34,335 nt of DNA from CAYJFD01 sp964369605. GTDB taxonomy: Bacteria; Bacteroidota; Bacteroidia; Bacteroidales; UBA932. A program made the translations under genes and the position numbers. The notes under the pieces are model-generated. The model did not search any database. It worked only from the letters and a program-made list of their open reading frames with translations, and was not told where the DNA came from. Positions 1 through 7,374 of the stretch are shown here, piece after piece (within the stretch, counting starts at the first letter, position 1; each line of letters begins with the position of its first letter). The stretch lies in assembly GCA_964369605.1 (NCBI GenBank), contig CAYJFD010000023.1:1-34335 (forward strand), written 5' to 3'.

Positions 1-2474
1 TTTGTTATGTTAGGCATTCCCTGAACTGCTCCACGTCTAAGAATTCTTGCTTCTGGAAGTTCCAAAGAAAGAAGAGTCTCATTCTGAGTAAATGCCATTA
101 TACCTACTTCTTCTACACTATTTGGAGAGACAAAAGAGGTAGCTGTATTAATTGGCAGATAACTAATCAGCACTGTCTTATCTAAATTATAGATCACACC
201 ATCTTCTATTTCAAAGACGCTAGTATTTATTACCAAATCCTCAGGTTTTAAACTCGTACATTTATAAAATGGGTTTTGAGACAAAAAGTCCAACTTAGGA
301 GCATTTAGTGAAATTAGAGAAGGACTATTAAAGACTAGGGTGCCTAGGTTACGAAGTTCTGGAGCAAGGACCTTAAATTTAGGTATATCGTCATACCACG
401 ATGGAATAAACTGCGCATACATACTTGTCAAGTGAGGGATAACCAAGGAAATAGTAGCATCTGGTCTCTTGGCGTAAACATCTTGTATAGCTGCTAAGAT
501 TCCTCTAAAATCATCCCGTTGTAGATTTTCATCGGCAGCATTATTAATAACCCAAGTATCTTCAGTAGGATAGCTACTTTCTGAATAATCCGCTAATTTC
601 CATTCTTTTACAGCTGTCACTCCTATAGTAGCCCTTAACTCTCTTAGCTTAGCTGTTATAACTACCGAACCATTTGATTCTGCAGTAATAACACCATTAT
701 TTACTGAAATTATACTAGGATCACTACTTTCCCATTCTAGCCCTTCAAGCGATGCTGAATAAGGTGTTGCCTCTATCTCTAAGGTTTTTGATGTCCCTGT
801 ACCTATTTCAAAATCATCTGCAGGCACAAAAGCTATAGCTGTTGCTTCAGGTGCGACTACTGTAACATTCACAGAGGCACTAAATTCACCGACAGAGGCT
901 CTGATAGCAGTACTTCCCGGCTTACGACCTACCACTGAACCACTCTGATTTACTTCAGCTATTAACGAATCATCACTTGACCAAACAACTACACCAGCGT
1001 CTGCAGGCTCTACTGTTGCTGTTAGTTTTTTAGCAGAATTAACATCTAGTTCGAAGTCCTCTGATGGTGTAATAGTTATTCCAAGCACTTCTACAGTAAC
1101 TGTAACATCACAAGTCGCACGATATCCTCCATCTACTGTAGTAGCTGTTATCCTTGCAGAACCTTCTTTCATAGCTGTTAACTTTCCAGTCTCATCTACT
1201 TCTACTATCAGATCGTCTTCAGATGTCCATATTATACCGTCCTCTGTAGCATCTGTTGGATCTAGTGTCGCGATTAATTTCTCACTTTCACCCCTAAACA
1301 TATCCAGTTTTTCTTTATTTAAAGTGATTCCCATTACTGCTGTTGTTACATTTACTTCACAGCTTGCTGTCTTTCCACCATCCTCTGTTGTAACTGTTAT
1401 AGTTGCTGTTCCATCACCTATAGCCTCCACACGACCATTCTTATCTACGATAGCCACCTTTTCATTACTACTTTCCCAGCTTATGTTTTGATTTGTTGCA
1501 TCTCCTGGATTTATAGTTGCTTTAAGATTTTGTGCATCACCTTTATTTAAGTCTAGAGTCTCGATATTTAGACTTACACTCTTTACCGAAACGGTAGCTG
1601 CTACTACTGAAACAAAGCAACTAGCCTCGTGAGAACCATCATTAGATGTTACAGTTATGGTTGAATATTGTCCATCACCTGCTCCTTCTGCTAGAGAAAC
1701 ATTTCCTTCGCTATCGACCTTAATTACATTTGAGTACTGACTCTTCCACGTAACTTTTTTATCCGAAGCATCACCTGGATGAAATATAACTGTTAGTTTC
1801 TGCGACTCTGTACTACCTTCTACAAAGGATAATGAAGTAGGATTTACCTCTATCCAGTCTAGAGCAATAGGAGCCTTTGATACTACTACTTGACATTCTG
1901 CAGTTTTTGCTCCATCTGTGGTAGTTACTGTAATAGTAGCACTTCCTTCCTCTAACGCTTTTACATTTCCATCTTCGTCTACACTTGCTATTTTAGGTGA
2001 GCTAGATTTCCATTCAACACTTCTATCTGAGGCATTTTCTGGCAGAACTGTCTCTTTTAGGGTTTCACTTTCTCCGATGATTAGTGCAAGGCTAAGCTTA
2101 TTTAGACTTACCTCTGAAACAGGAATAGTCTTAGCTTTAACCATTACTTTTATAGTCGCTGTCTTTCCGTTATGCGACTCTGCAGTGATAGTAGTCTCTC
2201 CCACCTCAAGTGCAGTGATTAGACCATTTACTACCATCGCTACATCTGAATTACTTGAAGTCCAATCAAGTTTCTTATCATCTGCATCTTTTGGTAATAC
2301 TGTAGCTTCTAGTTTGAAGGTTCCTTCTTCTTCTAGTTCAATAGTTCCTGTCTCTGCAAAAGTTACACTTGACACCGCGATAGGATCTGGTTCCTTTTCA
2401 CAGGATAAAAATAATGTAAGTCCCAACATCGTTAGGATCATCAACATCACGCTTAATTTTCTTACTGCTTTCAT
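1..2474 (-). CDS. Ig-like (BIG2) repeat lipoprotein with BspA-type leucine-rich repeats, partial (C-terminus off left edge)
   Basis: An open frame runs without a stop from ATG at 2474 to the left edge (824 complete codons). The N-terminus is a lipoprotein signal: a hydrophobic stretch, then LFLSC with the lipid-bearing cysteine at residue 25, then acidic residues. Seven bacterial Ig-like domains of about 80-90 residues follow, each with the BIG2 pattern of a W(K/T/E)SS motif, an (A/V)xVDxxG motif and a final GxATIT strand. After them the sequence becomes leucine-rich (phrases such as LAPELRNLGTLVF and SLISLNAPKLDFL), like BspA-type LRR_5 repeats. The product is probably surface-exposed and used for adhesion or matrix binding; this is inferred from architecture. 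Hydrophobic reverse-complement frames (for example 1918-2490) are shadows of it. The stop lies outside the window. Confidence 0.85.
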   Translation of the reverse strand, partial: MKAVRKLSVMLMILTMLGLTLFLSCEKEPDPIAVSSVTFAETGTIELEEEGTFKLEATVLPKDADDKKLDWTSSNSDVAMVVNGLITALEVGETTITAESHNGKTATIKVMVKAKTIPVSEVSLNKLSLALIIGESETLKETVLPENASDRSVEWKSSSPKIASVDEDGNVKALEEGSATITVTTTDGAKTAECQVVVSKAPIALDWIEVNPTSLSFVEGSTESQKLTVIFHPGDASDKKVTWKSQYSNVIKVDSEGNVSLAEGAGDGQYSTITVTSNDGSHEASCFVSVVAATVSVKSVSLNIETLDLNKGDAQNLKATINPGDATNQNISWESSNEKVAIVDKNGRVEAIGDGTATITVTTEDGGKTASCEVNVTTAVMGITLNKEKLDMFRGESEKLIATLDPTDATEDGIIWTSEDDLIVEVDETGKLTAMKEGSARITATTVDGGYRATCDVTVTVEVLGITITPSEDFELDVNSAKKLTATVEPADAGVVVWSSDDSLIAEVNQSGSVVGRKPGSTAIRASVGEFSASVNVTVVAPEATAIAFVPADDFEIGTGTSKTLEIEATPYSASLEGLEWESSDPSIISVNNGVITAESNGSVVITAKLRELRATIGVTAVKEWKLADYSESSYPTEDTWVINNAADENLQRDDFRGILAAIQDVYAKRPDATISLVIPHLTSMYAQFIPSWYDDIPKFKVLAPELRNLGTLVFNSPSLISLNAPKLDFLSQNPFYKCTSLKPEDLVINTSVFEIEDGVIYNLDKTVLISYLPINTATSFVSPNSVEEVGIMAFTQNETLLSLELPEARILRRGAVQGMPNIT

Positions 2475-2518
2475 ACTTTATATTATTTAATAATTTTCTT
2501 CTGCTACTACTATCTCTT

Positions 2519-2549
2519 TAAATATAGTGACTATCGTAGCATTAACTAA
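2519..2549 (-). promoter_or_regulatory. Probable promoter of the Ig-repeat lipoprotein gene
   Basis: On the minus strand, TTAG (2549-2546) and TATATTTA (2526-2519) are 19 bases apart, close to the Bacteroidota TTTG / TAnnTTTG promoter. Transcription would start near 2515, about 40 bases before the ATG. The last base of the -7 box is A rather than G. Confidence 0.45.
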
Positions 2550-2646
2550 TTTCTCACACCTATTCTATTTATACCCGTAAAATTAGCTACACCAACTGGC
2601 CCTACCAAAAAATCTGAGTAAGGATTTCCTTACCACTCACTACTTT

Positions 2647-2740
2647 ACCCCCTTCCCCCTTTCCCCTTTAACCCTTAACCCTGTACCCTTCACCCTGTAC
2701 CCTGTACCCTTAACCCTTTCCCCCCTAACCCTTTCCCCCC
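2647..2740. repeat. Telomere-like C-rich/G-rich degenerate heptamer array
   Basis: Between 2671 and 2719 seven consecutive 7-base units fit ACCCTNN: ACCCTTA, ACCCTGT, ACCCTTC, ACCCTGT, ACCCTGT, ACCCTTA, ACCCTTT. They are flanked by runs of four to six C separated by TT or TTT. The minus strand therefore carries about 14 G-runs of three or more with short loops, an unusually strong potential G-quadruplex. It does not encode a protein. Confidence 0.8.
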
Positions 2741-2813
2741 TTCTTTCAAAGCATTTCGCATATCTGAGACGATATCATTAAGTCAAAAGAGCTTATGTTT
2801 AAAAATAGTTTTC

Positions 2814-2821
2814 TATCTTTG
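2814..2821 (+). promoter_or_regulatory. -7 promoter box TATCTTTG of the 2855 lipoprotein gene
   Basis: An exact match to the Bacteroidota -7 consensus TAnnTTTG. It predicts a start near 2825 and a 30-base leader. I see no clear -33 TTTG at the expected distance. Confidence 0.55.
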
Positions 2822-2854
2822 TATACTTGAATTAACACATATTAATATCTAATC

Positions 2855-3943
2855 ATGAGAAATATAAGAGCACTTTTAACTTTTTTTAGCATATCACTAG
2901 TTCTAGCCTCTTGTACTACTCGCAAGGTTATAGTAGAAAATGTAGAGCAAAAAAACAGCGACGCTACACTCATTGTTATGGCCTATCCCCAAGAAGTCGT
3001 TCGTACCACCGAAGCTTTTTATTCTAAGCTACTTCCTATTGTTGGTATCGGAAAGCAAGGATTTATCAAAGCTGGGCACGCATGTATGATAATAATAAAA
3101 AATGGTAGTGATACATTTGAATACTACGATTTCGGACGTTATATCTCATCTGAAGGATATGCTCGTGCACGCGGAGCAAACACTGACCCCGAAACAACTG
3201 TAGATGTAAAAGCTATATGGGAAGATGGAGAAATATCTAATTTACCAGAACTCCTTACTTGGCTGTATGAACACCCAGAAAAAACACGAGGATATGGAGA
3301 CTTATATGCCTCAGTTTGTACGAGTGTGAACTATGAAAGTGTAAAAAAATACATTGATTTAATTCAAGGTGAAGGGATGATTGAATATGGCCCATTTGCT
3401 AAAAACGGAACAAACTGCTCACGTTTTGTGACTGACGCTATGACTAATGGAATCACAGATAAGAAGATCCAAAAAAGGGTTAAGAAGACCTATAATATAA
3501 CACCCTCAGTCTTAGCCAATGTTGGAGCTGCTAACTCCTACGACTACTACTGGGTAGCGACTAAAGATTCAGTTTACACCTCAACTAAAAGAATAAATAA
3601 GGTTCAACGTGAAATACTCATTGACTGGGGAAAAGGATATGAGCACGTAGTCGACACCTATGAAGGCTCACTACTTCCAACAAAGAATAAAGGTGCAGCA
3701 AGCTGGCAATGGTTAGGAGGTATCGGATACGGGGTTTGGTATGATATCGAAAACACTGATCAGGAGAATGTTTACAGAGTATCTCAATTTTCAGCACAGG
3801 GAATACAAATGTGGAGTGAATTATTTAAAAGTGAGCAAAATATTGATTTGAGCAAGACCTACACCTTTGATTATCCATCGCATTTTGAAATAATAAGCAT
3901 TTATTCTCAAGGTACTAAACACAAACTTTTAAGAGTTCTTTAA
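2855..3943 (+). CDS. Lipoprotein with probable permuted NlpC/P60-like (papain-fold) domain, DUF6695-like
   Basis: The 362-residue product starts with a lipoprotein signal (SLVLASC, lipidated cysteine at residue 20). I could not assign an enzyme. The body resembles, from memory, the Bacteroidota family DUF6695: an early AYPxEVV phrase, then AGHACMII (His75), then EYYDFGRYISSEGYARARG, and NGTNCSRFVTDAM (Cys188). A histidine in a GH motif before a cysteine in an NCSxFV motif is the order seen in circularly permuted NlpC/P60 or LRAT-like cysteine hydrolases, so a thiol hydrolase or acyltransferase role is inferred. Later motifs include QWLGGIGYGVWY. The gene has its own promoter and stands alone, facing hemW tail to tail with a 37-base gap. 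I see no convincing terminator in that gap. Confidence 0.7.
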   Translation: MRNIRALLTFFSISLVLASCTTRKVIVENVEQKNSDATLIVMAYPQEVVRTTEAFYSKLLPIVGIGKQGFIKAGHACMIIIKNGSDTFEYYDFGRYISSEGYARARGANTDPETTVDVKAIWEDGEISNLPELLTWLYEHPEKTRGYGDLYASVCTSVNYESVKKYIDLIQGEGMIEYGPFAKNGTNCSRFVTDAMTNGITDKKIQKRVKKTYNITPSVLANVGAANSYDYYWVATKDSVYTSTKRINKVQREILIDWGKGYEHVVDTYEGSLLPTKNKGAASWQWLGGIGYGVWYDIENTDQENVYRVSQFSAQGIQMWSELFKSEQNIDLSKTYTFDYPSHFEIISIYSQGTKHKLLRVL

Positions 3944-3980
3944 ATCTTCAAGAGCTTAACAAGTCTCGCAAATTTATGAC

Positions 3981-5096
3981 CTAGTCGAGCATATTTACGA
4001 CCTTTGCGATATAGTAATCTGAGACAAAATAATACTGAGGCTTTAATCTTAAATTAGGCTTATCATAAATAAAAGCCTCATCTGTCAACAAGCTATCAAG
4101 GACGGATTCAGACAAAATCCCCTCAACATTAACACCCTTTGCTGTCCTTAAACCCAACATAATCTTCTCGTCAATATAATTTTCTTTGCTTAGCACCTCT
4201 TGCTGATCGCAAGCCTCTGGCCTTGCCAAATAATCTTTAAGATTAGAAGGATTCCATGCTCTGGCCCCATAAGGGGCAATATCACTTCTATAAGAATGAG
4301 CAGAAGCTCCTAGACCAATATAATCTTCGTGAGTCCAGTACGAAGAGTTATGCTTTGAGTGAAGCCCTTTTTTTGCAAAATTCGATATCTCATAATGCTC
4401 ATAGCCGGCATCGCGAAGAGACTGAGCAACAAACTCGTACTGCTCCCTACAGATATCCTGATCTAAGTCCTGATAGTTCATCCTATCCAGTTCTGTCCCT
4501 TCTTCCAATGTGAGCTGATAACACGAGATGTGCTCTGGCGATAATGCAATTAATTTACGGATATCTCTCTTCAAGTAAGACATCCCGTGACCAGAATCAT
4601 ATCCAAAAATTATATCTAGAGATATATTCTCAAATCCGGCTGCTCTTAATGATTCAAACGCATTATAAATCTGTTTTGATTCATAACGACGCCCCATCCA
4701 TTTTAAGCTACGATCATCGAAACTCTGTACTCCCATACTTATTCTATTAAAACCTATAGAGCGCAAACCCTTAGCATATTCTGGAGTTATATCATCTGGA
4801 TTTACCTCTATAGTGATTTCTTCTGGGCTGAAATCTACTTCTTTATAAAAATTAAATCTAAGAGAATCTAGTATTCTAGATAAATCCTCAATAGATAATA
4901 GAGAAGGAGTTCCCCCACCGAAATAAATCGTATTTGGGGGAACTCCTTTAAAGCATACTCTCTTCTCCTCGATCTCGCGAATAAGAGCATCTACATAGAC
5001 TGACCTGTGGAACGATATATCTAATCGCTCTGAGTAGAAATCACAATAAACACAAAATGATCGACACAATGGTATATGTATGTAAACTCCTGCCAC
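3981..5096 (-). CDS. hemW: HemW-type radical SAM protein (coproporphyrinogen III oxidase-like, heme chaperone)
   Basis: The 371-residue cytosolic protein carries the radical-SAM cluster motif near its N-terminus (HIPLCRSFCVYCDF; Cys11, Cys15, Cys18), the SAM-binding GGGTPS at residues 60-65, and the family motif HNSSYWTHEDYIGLGASAHS near residues 249-268. Length, and the lack of the longer N-terminal region of HemN, favour HemW. HemW of other bacteria binds heme and delivers it to respiratory enzymes rather than oxidising coproporphyrinogen. The start is GTG at 5096, preceded by a purine-rich AAGAAGAGAG stretch. The gene follows the coiled-coil membrane protein gene by 17 bases, so the two are probably co-transcribed. 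Confidence 0.92.
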   Translation of the reverse strand: MAGVYIHIPLCRSFCVYCDFYSERLDISFHRSVYVDALIREIEEKRVCFKGVPPNTIYFGGGTPSLLSIEDLSRILDSLRFNFYKEVDFSPEEITIEVNPDDITPEYAKGLRSIGFNRISMGVQSFDDRSLKWMGRRYESKQIYNAFESLRAAGFENISLDIIFGYDSGHGMSYLKRDIRKLIALSPEHISCYQLTLEEGTELDRMNYQDLDQDICREQYEFVAQSLRDAGYEHYEISNFAKKGLHSKHNSSYWTHEDYIGLGASAHSYRSDIAPYGARAWNPSNLKDYLARPEACDQQEVLSKENYIDEKIMLGLRTAKGVNVEGILSESVLDSLLTDEAFIYDKPNLRLKPQYYFVSDYYIAKVVNMLD

Positions 5097-5113
5097 AAAG
5101 CGCTCTCTTCTTA

Positions 5114-5995
5114 CTATTTAAGAAGAATTTCTCCAGTTGCAAGCATACCATCTGTAGTATATGCCTCAACTGTATATATTCCTTTTACAAATTCAGGAGC
5201 TGCAAAGTAGATAGTAATCTCTATCTCTTCACCTTGATAGTCAAGTTCCCTAACAGCAGAATATATTAATTGCTCTGATGCTAAAGTAAAGGTCTGGTTT
5301 AAATCATCTGTTATAAGAATACCGTCTGGGTCTAAAACTCTTAAATAAATATCTCTTGGGCCTAGTTCGGCGATACTATTTTCTATTATAGTAATAGTAG
5401 ATACTAGCTTTACAGCACGGCTACTACGTGTAGTCTCTTTATCGGACTTATTTATAGCTAAGACCTCAATATTTCTACTCTTAAGTACAGAACCTATCTC
5501 TACTTGCTGCGCATACTGATCTGCTTCTCTACTAACCTTCTCAAGTCTCTCTTGAGTTCTTTGAGCTTCCTCACGTGCTCTAAGCGCATCTGCCTTTAAC
5601 TCTGCGTTTAGAGTATTTAAAGAATCGATCTGAGCGATATACGACTTCATAATATTTCTTAAAGTCTTCATTTCGTTCTGATACTTTACTATCTGAGTCC
5701 TATTCTTAGCTTCAGTAGTCTTCATTCTCTCTATTAGCTGATCCACCTTTTCTCTTTCCTTTGTTATCTGAAGATTCAGGCTATCATTATCTGTTGACAA
5801 ATCTGAGTAGTCTTGCTTTAACTCCTCCATATCCCTAGTAATCATGGCTTTTTCGATAGTCAACTGCTCTATCATTTCTGCTCTATCCATAGTAACATAT
5901 ACTAAGAATCCTGCTAATCCAAGTACTATGACTAGCGCAATAATAAATCCTACCTTGAAAGGATTTGATGTCTTTTCGTAAATTTCTTCCGACAT
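5114..5995 (-). CDS. Membrane-anchored coiled-coil protein, unknown function
   Basis: This 293-residue protein has a short charged N-terminus, one transmembrane helix (about residues 14-35) and a long charged heptad-type coiled coil (about 38-165). A C-terminal part of about 120 residues is predicted beta-rich (phrases such as DIYLRVLDPDGILIT and GIYTVEAYTTDGMLATGEI). The coiled coil often leads databases to name such proteins as SMC-like, but no ATPase motif is present. The single helix suggests a type II inner-membrane protein with a periplasmic coiled coil and beta domain. It precedes hemW in a likely two-gene operon and has its own promoter at 6023-6016. Function is unknown. Confidence 0.8.
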   Translation of the reverse strand: MSEEIYEKTSNPFKVGFIIALVIVLGLAGFLVYVTMDRAEMIEQLTIEKAMITRDMEELKQDYSDLSTDNDSLNLQITKEREKVDQLIERMKTTEAKNRTQIVKYQNEMKTLRNIMKSYIAQIDSLNTLNAELKADALRAREEAQRTQERLEKVSREADQYAQQVEIGSVLKSRNIEVLAINKSDKETTRSSRAVKLVSTITIIENSIAELGPRDIYLRVLDPDGILITDDLNQTFTLASEQLIYSAVRELDYQGEEIEITIYFAAPEFVKGIYTVEAYTTDGMLATGEILLK

Positions 5996-6015
5996 ATTTT
6001 ATTCTATTTAATACA

Positions 6016-6044
6016 CAAAAATAGATAAATTACTTATATATTTG
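6016..6044. promoter_or_regulatory. Divergent promoter pair
   Basis: The minus strand carries TATTTTTG at 6023-6016 (start near 6012, 17-base leader to the ATG at 5995). The plus strand carries TATATTTG at 6037-6044 (start near 6048, 28-base leader to the ATG at 6076). Both match TAnnTTTG exactly, and the two boxes are only 13 bases apart, so the two transcripts may compete for polymerase. Confidence 0.6.
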
Positions 6045-6075
6045 CAAAATAAATAACAAAATCAAAACATAGTTT

Positions 6076-6561
6076 ATGAAATACTTAATTCGCTCAGTAA
6101 AGACTTTTTTCTCTTTTGCATTATATTTAGTGGTATTGACCGCTTTAATGCTAACATTCTCAGACAATGGATTAACGCTACAAGAAGCATATCTAGACCC
6201 AGAAGTTGGCCTATTCAGAGATAACAATCTAATCAAGATGCTAGCTTTCCTTATACTAGTAGCTTCTGTTTATCCGATGTTCTCTTTTGTTAAAAAAGAC
6301 ACATTTGTAAGTGGAGGATATGCAGAGAATGCTGCAGAAATTCACCAGGTTTTTGAGAAACAAGGTTATATAAAAGTATCTGAAGACAATGAAAAGGTAT
6401 ATTATCGTAAAAGCAGTGGGCTTGTAAGACTTATGCGTTACTTTGAAGACGAGGTTAGCATAACAAAGCTAGAATCTCCGCTAGTAATAGACGGCATGCG
6501 TAAAGATGTATACAGACTAGCAAGTAGTATATCATATATTTGCAGAGAAAAAGAAGAATAA
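6076..6561 (+). CDS. Small two-helix membrane protein, unknown function
   Basis: The 161-residue protein has two hydrophobic segments (about residues 10-28 and 53-72) separated by a short loop containing LQEAYLDPEVGLFRDNN. A soluble tail of about 90 residues follows, with charged and aromatic residues (KVYYRKSSGLVRLMRYFEDEVSI). I do not recognise the family. It is the first gene of a two-gene operon with the DUF2007 protein, which begins 12 bases after its stop, and it has its own promoter at 6037-6044. Confidence 0.75.
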   Translation: MKYLIRSVKTFFSFALYLVVLTALMLTFSDNGLTLQEAYLDPEVGLFRDNNLIKMLAFLILVASVYPMFSFVKKDTFVSGGYAENAAEIHQVFEKQGYIKVSEDNEKVYYRKSSGLVRLMRYFEDEVSITKLESPLVIDGMRKDVYRLASSISYICREKEE

Positions 6562-6573
6562 AAAATAAATATT

Positions 6574-6801
6574 ATGAAGATTGTTAAACGTTTCCAAGAC
6601 AGCTTTTCTGCAAACCTTGCAAAAGGGATACTAGAGAGTGCAGGAATACAAGCGTCAGTCCTTAATGATAATCTAGGAATTATCACAGGAGTAGCAAACA
6701 GTGATTTACTAACTATTAATCTAGTAGTCGATGATCTTTACTACGATGAAGCCGTTTCCATTCTAGAAAATTCAGAATACGCTTCTTCTAGTGCCGAATA
6801 A
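6574..6801 (+). CDS. DUF2007-family small protein
   Basis: The 75-residue product fits the DUF2007 pattern: a start like MKIVKRFQDSFSANLAKGIL, an ESAGIQASVLNDN stretch, and a final beta strand and helix (NLVVDDLYYDEAVSILE). Members are small, ferredoxin-like soluble domains named as putative signal-transducing proteins; no biochemical role is established. It follows the membrane protein gene by 12 bases. Its last 61 bases overlap, tail to tail, the end of the DUF3109 gene, and its terminator lies inside that gene. Confidence 0.8.
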   Translation: MKIVKRFQDSFSANLAKGILESAGIQASVLNDNLGIITGVANSDLLTINLVVDDLYYDEAVSILENSEYASSSAE

Positions 6802-7355
6802 AAATCTTCCCCAAAACGATGTATTAGGGGCTCCTTCAAAAATTGAAAAACAAGGAGCCCCTCTTTTTTCCCTTTAATAAAAGCATCCTTGCAAATCTCC
6901 CAACGATGTAAATTCAGAGCTAATTGACCATTTGATAATGTAGAAACACGTATAGGGTAAAGCCAACACGAGATAGGCTTTTTAAAATTTGTCTTACCAG
7001 CTAAATAAGCCCTTTCGATAGCACAGAAACAATTCTCCTGATCATCAAACAAGGTATAAACACAGTCATCACACCCGTGCAAGATAGGGGTAACCAAATC
7101 TCCATCTTCATCTATCGTAGAGTAACCATCCTTTGCCACTACTGCTCTCTTTTGATCATCCATCAAATCTGAAAAATACTTATAATTCGACTCTATCGCC
7201 TCGACTTCTACTTCTTCTAAAGGAGCTCCACTATCCCCTATTACGCAACATACCCCCTTGCACTTTTGATAATCACAAGCGAAATATTCAGAAAAAATTT
7301 CAGACGACACTAAAATATCATCTATTTGGAATATGGTCATAGCTGTTCTTTGCAT
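6741..7355 (-). CDS. DUF3109-family cysteine-rich protein
   Basis: The product has 204 residues from the first ATG, or 199 from the second (7340, MTIFQIDD), which may be the true start. Cysteines are arranged as in DUF3109, a relative of the YkgJ-type metal-cluster proteins: FACDYQKCKGVCC (27, 32, 36, 37), HGCDDC (95, 98), ENCFC (109, 111), ISCW (130) and WEIC (155). The GDSGAPLEEVE phrase after the first cluster is also typical. Binding of zinc or an Fe-S cluster is inferred. The gene lies 19 bases downstream of the M16-like gene, likely in the same transcript. Its 3' end overlaps the DUF2007 gene by 61 bases and encodes the plus-strand terminator hairpin at 6827-6869 within codons for GLLVFQFLKEPLI. 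Confidence 0.85.
   Translation of the reverse strand: MQRTAMTIFQIDDILVSSEIFSEYFACDYQKCKGVCCVIGDSGAPLEEVEVEAIESNYKYFSDLMDDQKRAVVAKDGYSTIDEDGDLVTPILHGCDDCVYTLFDDQENCFCAIERAYLAGKTNFKKPISCWLYPIRVSTLSNGQLALNLHRWEICKDAFIKGKKEGLLVFQFLKEPLIHRFGEDFYSALEEAYSEFSRMETASS
6827..6869 (+). terminator. Intrinsic terminator of the 6076-6801 operon, inside the DUF3109 coding sequence
   Basis: AGGGGCTCCTT (6827-6837) and AAGGAGCCCCT (6852-6862) form a perfect 11-base-pair stem with a 14-base A-rich loop. A run of six T (6864-6869) follows on the plus strand. It sits 25 bases after the DUF2007 stop, wholly within the opposing gene. Confidence 0.8.
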
Positions 7356-7374
7356 TTTTTATCTTTTTACTTTC

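Larger units (their letters stand above)
2475..2854. other. Divergent intergenic region (380 bases)
   Basis: No gene is visible here. The region separates two divergent lipoprotein genes and holds a promoter for each (2519-2549 minus, 2814-2821 plus). It also holds a small perfect inverted repeat GTAAGGA-TT-TCCTTAC at 2618-2633 and the C-rich heptamer array at 2647-2740. The array lies upstream of both promoters, so it is probably not part of either transcript. Confidence 0.6.

Noticed and set aside
1918..2490. 190-codon plus-strand open frame, hydrophobic and Ser-rich
   Set aside because: It is antisense to the Ig-repeat lipoprotein. Its composition is what the reverse complement of Thr/Glu/Ala-rich coding DNA gives, and the minus strand shows repeated domain motifs.
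2671..2719. CRISPR-like repeat array
   Set aside because: The units are seven bases, degenerate and without spacers, and no cas gene is near.
3944..3980. Terminator between the 2855 lipoprotein gene and hemW
   Set aside because: Only weak 5-base complementarity (TTAAG/CTTAA) and no T-run; not strong enough to list.
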